NCBI GenBank assembly: GCA_937893155.1
Contig: CALBGU010000239.1
Span: forward strand, 1 to 43,546
DNA length: 43,546 nt
From: an uncultured Treponema sp.
GTDB lineage: Bacteria; Spirochaetota; Spirochaetia; Treponematales; Treponemataceae
Direction of reading: 5' to 3'
Shown here: piece after piece, positions 39,546-43,546 of the stretch
Layout of the letters: every line of letters begins with the position of its first letter
How positions within the stretch are numbered: the stretch's first letter is position 1
The notes under the pieces: generated by a model
What the model saw: only the letters and a program-made list of their open reading frames with translations
Told to the model about the DNA's origin: nothing
The model's database searches: none
Translations under genes and position numbers: made by a program

Positions 39546-41096
39546 ATGAAAGAAAAAATCGTTGTGGATACGACGGCGCGGCTGTCAACAATCAGCCCCG
39601 ATATTTACGGGCATTTTTCCGAGCATTTGGGGCGGTGCATTTACGGCGGCTTTTGGGTCGGCAAAAACAGTGAAATCCCTAACATTCACGGTTATAACAA
39701 GGCGGTTGTCGAGGCGTTTAAGGCGCTTGACATTCCGAATTTGAGATGGCCGGGCGGGCTTTTTGCCGACGAATATCATTGGCGCGACGGCATTGGCGAG
39801 CAATCAAACCGCAAGAAGATGGTAAACACGAACTGGGGCGGTTTGGTGGAAGATAATTCGTTCGGCACGCACGAGTTTTTTGGGCTGTGCGATGAGCTTG
39901 GCTGCAAACCGTATATCTGCGGCAACGTGGGAAGCGGCAGCGTGCGCGAGATGGACGAATGGATTGAATATATGACGTTCGACGGCATTTCTCCGATGGC
40001 GGATTTGCGAAAAGCGAACGGGCGCGAAAAGCCGTGGGTGCTCGATTATTTTGGAATCGGCAACGAAAACTGGGGCGGCGGCGGCAATATGCGCGCAGAA
40101 TTTTACGCGGATTTGTATCGGCAGTTTCAGACGTATGTAAAGCAATACGGCAACAAAAAGATTTTCAAAATCGCGGGCGGTCCAAATGTGGACGATTATC
40201 ATTGGACTGATACGCTGATGAAAAATGCGCATTGGCTGATGGACGGGCTGAGTCTGCATTATTACACCTACGAATATCGCTGGGAAGACAAACGCAGTGC
40301 AACCACGTTCGATACCGAGGGCTATTACCGCATTTTGCGCAATGCGTTCCGAATGGACGAGCTTATTCGCCGCCACAGCGAGATTATGGACAAATACGAC
40401 CCCGAAAAGCGTGTTGCGCTTGTGGTCGATGAATGGGGCAACTGGTTTGCGCCGAAAGAGGGCACGAATCCCGGATTTTTGGAGCAGGATAACACGGTGG
40501 CAGATGCTCTGGTGGCGGGGATTACGCTCAATATTTTCAACAACCATTCAGACCGTGTTCGCGTGGCAAACTTGGCGCAGGCGGTCAATGTGTTGCAATC
40601 TCCTGTGCTCACAAAGGGCGACAAAATCGTGCTTACACCGACGTATCACGTTTTGCACCAGTACAAGCAGCACATGGGCGGCACACTTCTTTCGACAACA
40701 TCTGCGCACACATACTGCGGTATGAGAGATGTTACCAATTACAGAGCAAAGCTCGCGGGCAAAGATGAAAAAGAAAACGTCATCATTCCTGACCTTAACA
40801 CCAGTGCTTCTGTGCGCCACTGCGACAAGTGCGGCAAAGATGTGTACTGCATCACGGTCGTCAACACAGATGCAGAAAGCTCTAAAAACGTCTCGGTTTC
40901 TCTTGCGAACCTCTCTGGCGCAATCGCAGAAGCAAATGCAACCATTGTTACAGGCGACAGCTACGACACAATAAATACGTTCGAGAATCCCGACGTAGTT
41001 ACAGAAAAAGCGCACAGCGTCAAAATCGACGGCAAAGACAGCGTTTCGCTCTCCCTGCCAGCGCACTCTGTTGTTTGCATTACGCTTAAAGCATAA
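39546..41096 (+). CDS. GH51 alpha-L-arabinofuranosidase (first of two)
   Basis: This is a 516-residue retaining alpha-L-arabinofuranosidase. The barrel begins ISPDIYGHFSEHLGRCIYGG and RWPGGLFADEYHWRDGIG, with acid/base Glu174 in FGIGNENWGGGG and nucleophile Glu296 in LVVDEWGNWFAP. The C-terminal beta domain ends AHSVVCITLKA. It is cytoplasmic. It shares the fold and motifs with the next gene but is clearly diverged, so this is an old paralogue pair and not a recent duplication. GAGGAG precedes the ATG. Confidence 0.94.
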   Translation: MKEKIVVDTTARLSTISPDIYGHFSEHLGRCIYGGFWVGKNSEIPNIHGYNKAVVEAFKALDIPNLRWPGGLFADEYHWRDGIGEQSNRKKMVNTNWGGLVEDNSFGTHEFFGLCDELGCKPYICGNVGSGSVREMDEWIEYMTFDGISPMADLRKANGREKPWVLDYFGIGNENWGGGGNMRAEFYADLYRQFQTYVKQYGNKKIFKIAGGPNVDDYHWTDTLMKNAHWLMDGLSLHYYTYEYRWEDKRSATTFDTEGYYRILRNAFRMDELIRRHSEIMDKYDPEKRVALVVDEWGNWFAPKEGTNPGFLEQDNTVADALVAGITLNIFNNHSDRVRVANLAQAVNVLQSPVLTKGDKIVLTPTYHVLHQYKQHMGGTLLSTTSAHTYCGMRDVTNYRAKLAGKDEKENVIIPDLNTSASVRHCDKCGKDVYCITVVNTDAESSKNVSVSLANLSGAIAEANATIVTGDSYDTINTFENPDVVTEKAHSVKIDGKDSVSLSLPAHSVVCITLKA

Positions 41097-41115
41097 CCGT
41101 CACGGACGGTCTTTC

Positions 41116-41151
41116 AAAAAGCCATTGACAGATACAAAGTCGTGGCTTTTT
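41116..41151 (+). terminator. Hairpin with T-run between the GH51 genes
   Basis: AAAAAGCCA (41116-41124) and TGGCTTTTT (41143-41151) form a perfect 9-bp stem. A smaller CCGTC-ACG-GACGG hairpin precedes it. It is likely a partial terminator within the operon. Confidence 0.65.
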
Positions 41152-41183
41152 CAGAACACAGTTTAACCGTATGGAGAAAAAGA

Positions 41184-42671
41184 ATGAAGACAAAGGTTAC
41201 AGTAGTAAAAGAGTTCAAGATTGGCGATGTCGATAAAAATCTTTTCAGCTCATTCATCGAGCATTTGGGGCGCGCGGTGTATACTGGCATCTACGAGCCA
41301 GACAACAAATGCGCCGATGAGCAGGGATTTCGCAAAGACGTTATCGATATGGTGAAAGATTTGCACGTTTCTTTGGTGCGCTATCCCGGCGGAAACTTCC
41401 TTTCGGGCTACAACTGGAAAGACGGCATCGGCAAAAGAGAAAATCGCCCGACTCGTCTTGACCGCGCGTGGCACACAATCGAGCCGAACGAAATCGGAAT
41501 TGATGAGTTTGTGGATTGGGCGGCGAAGAGCGGCACGGAAGTTATGGGCGCAGTGAATATGGGAACAGGCACGCCGCAGGACGCAGGCGACTTGGTCGAA
41601 TACTGCAACTTCGAGCGCGGCACATATTGGAGCGACCTCCGCCGAGCAAACGGACACGACAAACCGCACAATATCAAAACGTGGTGTGTCGGCAACGAAA
41701 TGGACGGACCGTGGCAGATTTGCCATCTCGACGCTGATGATTACGGCAAAAAGGCGCGGGAAGCCATCAAGATTATGAAGTGGACTGATGAGTCAATAAA
41801 GACCGTCGTCTGCGGCTCTGCGTCTAGCGGAATGCCGACGTATCCTGAATGGGACAGAATCGTCTTGGAGCACACTTACGACCTTGCGGATTACATCTCG
41901 ATTCACCGTTACTTCGAGAACTTCGGCAACGACGACGATTTCTTGGCAAGTTTCTACGATATGGAGCAGTTCATCAAGACGGCGGTCGCGACGTGCGATT
42001 ACGTCAAGGCGTTGAAGCGGTCTAACAAGACGATGTACCTTTCTTTCGACGAATGGAACATTTGGTATCAGCAAAAGAGCGAGCCGCACCCGTGGCAGAA
42101 AGCTCCGCGCATTCTCGAAGACCATTATTCTCTGCTCGATGCGCTTGCATTCGGCGGTATGGCGATAACGCTTTTGAACCACGCCGACCGCGTAAAAGTG
42201 TCTTGCCTGGCTCAGCTTGTCAACGTTATCGCTCCGATTTTCACAGAGCCTGGAAAGGGTGCTTACAAGCAGTCGATTTATCACCCGTTCCGCGACATCT
42301 CAGTTTTCGGACGTGGAACTGCCTTGCAGCCTGTGGTCAACACAGAAAACAAGACGACAAAATACGGCGAAGTCCCGAGCGTCATCTTTGCAAGCACATT
42401 GAGCGAAGACGGAAGCGAAATCACGCTTTTTGCGCTTAACACGTCAAAGAGCGAAGACAGCGAAACAACAATCGATTTGAGTTCGTTTGAAAAGAGCGAG
42501 ATGATTTACAGAACAGAGCTTACAGGAAATGATTTGAGCGCAAAAAACAGCCTTGAAGAACCTGAGAAAGTCTGCAACAAGCCTGTTGCGCTCACACAAA
42601 GCGATAACGGCAAGTTCACGCTTTCGCTCACAAAAGCAAGCTGGAACGTTATCCGCTTCAAAATAAAATAA
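41184..42671 (+). CDS. GH51 alpha-L-arabinofuranosidase (second of two)
   Basis: The 495-residue GH51 enzyme has SSFIEHLGRAVYTGIYEPDN, RYPGGNFLSGYNWKDGIG, acid/base Glu172 in WCVGNEMDGPWQ and nucleophile Glu290 in YLSFDEWNIWYQ. These match the widespread intracellular AbfA type more closely than the first paralogue does. There is no signal peptide. The start at 41184 has GGAG about 7 nt upstream; an in-frame start at 41142 lies inside the preceding hairpin. It is the last enzyme of the arabinan operon. Confidence 0.94.
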   Translation: MKTKVTVVKEFKIGDVDKNLFSSFIEHLGRAVYTGIYEPDNKCADEQGFRKDVIDMVKDLHVSLVRYPGGNFLSGYNWKDGIGKRENRPTRLDRAWHTIEPNEIGIDEFVDWAAKSGTEVMGAVNMGTGTPQDAGDLVEYCNFERGTYWSDLRRANGHDKPHNIKTWCVGNEMDGPWQICHLDADDYGKKAREAIKIMKWTDESIKTVVCGSASSGMPTYPEWDRIVLEHTYDLADYISIHRYFENFGNDDDFLASFYDMEQFIKTAVATCDYVKALKRSNKTMYLSFDEWNIWYQQKSEPHPWQKAPRILEDHYSLLDALAFGGMAITLLNHADRVKVSCLAQLVNVIAPIFTEPGKGAYKQSIYHPFRDISVFGRGTALQPVVNTENKTTKYGEVPSVIFASTLSEDGSEITLFALNTSKSEDSETTIDLSSFEKSEMIYRTELTGNDLSAKNSLEEPEKVCNKPVALTQSDNGKFTLSLTKASWNVIRFKIK

Positions 42672-42681
42672 GACACAAATC

Positions 42682-43377
42682 TTTTTGTCATAATACTCCT
42701 CTTGTCCGTTTGTTCTGTCAGAATAAGCGGGCATTCTTTTCAAAGCCGAAATCATGTGCGATAATCCAAAAAGGAGAAAAAAATGAACGACAATGCTTTT
42801 TTCAGCAAGTTTTTGCTTCTGCTCTTCCTTTTGTCAGCGGCGCTTTTTTCTTGCAACGAGATAATACAGAGTGCTGTCGAGGATGCGCTCGATGACGGAA
42901 AGCCAAAGATTGTTTCGACTTGGGAAGACGACAAAGTGAACGCACAAGTTGTCTTCTTCGACGACGAAACCGTAATCTACGGCAGCAACACTTTCACTTA
43001 TCGAGGAAATCCAAATACAAAAAGCGGAACTCTGACAATCTATGACGGCGAGCGGGTTTTTGACAAATGGGAGATTTGGCAAGACCACGCCACAGGCTTT
43101 GAGCATGAGTTCACAAGAGTCGTACAATGATAATTTTTCCCTCGATAGATTTTCTACATTGCCAGAAACATTTGTTTTTCCACTTTCCCGAAACGGGAAG
43201 ACTCAAAAACGCTATAAAATCCAATTTCATGCCATAAATCTCTTGACATTGTATTAGGGGGGGTAAAATCATTTAATTTTTATTAAAAGAGAGGTTTACT
43301 CTATGAAAAGATTTTTCAACTTTAAAACATTTTTGTCATAATACTCCTTCTGCCCCACATTTTTGTGAAATACCTCC
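42682..43377 (+). repeat. Three copies of a short TTTTTGT...TACTCCT motif
   Basis: TTTTTGTCATAATACTCCT is present identically at 42682-42700 and within 43327-43348. A third, diverged copy (ACATTTTTGTGAAATACC and following CTCCT) lies at 43357-43377. They flank the small lipoprotein gene and may be remnants of a duplicated segment. Confidence 0.6.
42783..43130 (+). CDS. Small lipoprotein of unknown function
   Basis: The 115-residue protein has an N-terminal hydrophobic signal ending LLSAALFSC, with Cys24 as the likely lipid anchor. A short acidic domain follows, with beta-strand pattern (KIVSTWEDDKVNAQVVFFDD, VIYGSNTFTYRGNP, SGTLTIYDGERVFDKWEIWQ). I recognise no family. AAGGAG precedes the ATG. 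It is separated from the arabinan operon by about 110 bp and may be unrelated to it. Confidence 0.75.
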   Translation: MNDNAFFSKFLLLLFLLSAALFSCNEIIQSAVEDALDDGKPKIVSTWEDDKVNAQVVFFDDETVIYGSNTFTYRGNPNTKSGTLTIYDGERVFDKWEIWQDHATGFEHEFTRVVQ

Positions 43378-43492
43378 TAATTTTGCAAAGGTGCGGGGTT
43401 TTTTGTCTGCGTTTTTGCAGACAAAGTGGAAAAAAAGAAAAAAACAGTGTTGACACAAATTTTGAAAATTGGTATTATATCAAACATCACAC
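43131..43492 (+). other. Gene-poor stretch before the tRNA
   Basis: This stretch holds no convincing gene longer than 12 codons. It contains a TTCCCG/CGGGAA hairpin near 43185-43199, a promoter-like TTGACA (43243-43248) with TAAAAT 15 nt later, a 12-codon frame MKRFFNFKTFLS (43302-43340) behind GAGAGG, two copies of the TTTTTGT motif, and a 9-bp hairpin TTTGTCTGC/GCAGACAAA (43402-43425). The tRNA promoter follows. Confidence 0.5.
43450..43478 (+). promoter_or_regulatory. Sigma-70 promoter of the tRNA gene
   Basis: TTGACA (43450-43455), 17 nt, TATTAT (43473-43478), ending 14 nt before the tRNA 5' end. Confidence 0.85.
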
Positions 43493-43546
43493 GGTGGTAT
43501 AGTCCAGTCGGTAGAACAACGGACTCATATTCCGTATGTCATAGGT
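43493..43546 (+). tRNA. tRNA-Met (CAT anticodon), 3' part beyond the window
   Basis: The acceptor strand GGTGGTA is followed by TA, a D arm with AGTCGGTA, and an anticodon stem ACGGA/TCCGT around CTCATAT, giving anticodon CAT. The variable loop and start of the T arm are present. Elongator methionine is most likely; a CAT tRNA that is modified to read isoleucine cannot be excluded from this part alone. Confidence 0.88.

Overview
The window looks like two unrelated genomes joined at about 12,640-12,660. Bases 1 to ~12,645 read as a Bacteroidales bacterium. The evidence is the Bacteroidetes -33/-7 promoter motif (TTTG, 20 nt, TAnnTTTG), the split ATP synthase order atpD-atpC-atpB, short-shell Rhs proteins, and a Bacteroides-type xylose isomerase/xylose symporter/GH43 operon. 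From ~12,660 to the end it reads as a host-associated Treponema-like spirochaete. There the promoters are ordinary sigma-70 type (TTGACA/TATAAT), lipobox-bearing sugar-binding proteins sit beside paired permeases with no ATPase, and dapL and a methyl-accepting chemotaxis protein are present. At the join, a HigA-like gene (plus) and an AGE-family epimerase gene (minus) run into each other and each has a foreign 3' end. A chimeric assembly is the simplest explanation; a real recombination is not excluded.

Layout, Bacteroidales part. 1-2,600 (minus): atpD, atpC and the 5' part of atpB, translationally coupled. 2,700-7,480: a polymorphic-toxin island with two miniature Rhs genes. Each has its own promoter, signal peptide and Rhs end-core inside a 336-bp perfect direct repeat, followed by a different C-terminal tip and immunity candidates; the second tip is an AHH-type nuclease. 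7,617-12,077: xylA, a xylose symporter gene and a lipoprotein GH43 glycosidase. 12,206: an orphan HigA-like regulator with a palindromic operator.

Layout, Treponema-like part. 12,625-19,617 is a beta-mannan locus: AGE epimerase, GH26 mannanase, two ABC permeases (one frameshifted in a run of eight identical bases), a binding protein, and a divergent LacI regulator with palindromic operators. A 72-bp element with a 20-bp palindrome begins at the predicted transcription start of both the mannanase and lacI genes. 19,684-25,965 carries pgk, a chemoreceptor, dapL and guaB, each with recognisable promoters or terminators. 25,983-26,449 holds a terminator, twin hairpins and a 41-bp tandem repeat. 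26,484-30,279 is a membrane beta-propeller-like protein and a lipoprotein of unknown function. 30,315-32,936 (minus) carries a DJ-1 family gene, a TPP-riboswitch-controlled but shortened thiM, and a nucleotidyltransferase. 32,954-42,671 is an arabinan/arabinoside locus: an ArsR-type regulator facing an ABC importer, two GH43 and two GH51 enzymes. The window ends inside a tRNA-Met gene.

How the genes work together. In the mannan locus the GH26 lipoprotein should cut mannan outside, the ABC importer should take up oligomers and the epimerase should convert mannobiose to mannosyl-glucose; the next step (usually a GH130 phosphorylase) is missing at the join. In the arabinan locus the importer brings in arabino-oligosaccharides, and four enzymes without signal peptides degrade them in the cytoplasm. 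Neither importer has its own ATPase, so a shared MsmX/UgpC-type ATPase elsewhere is implied.
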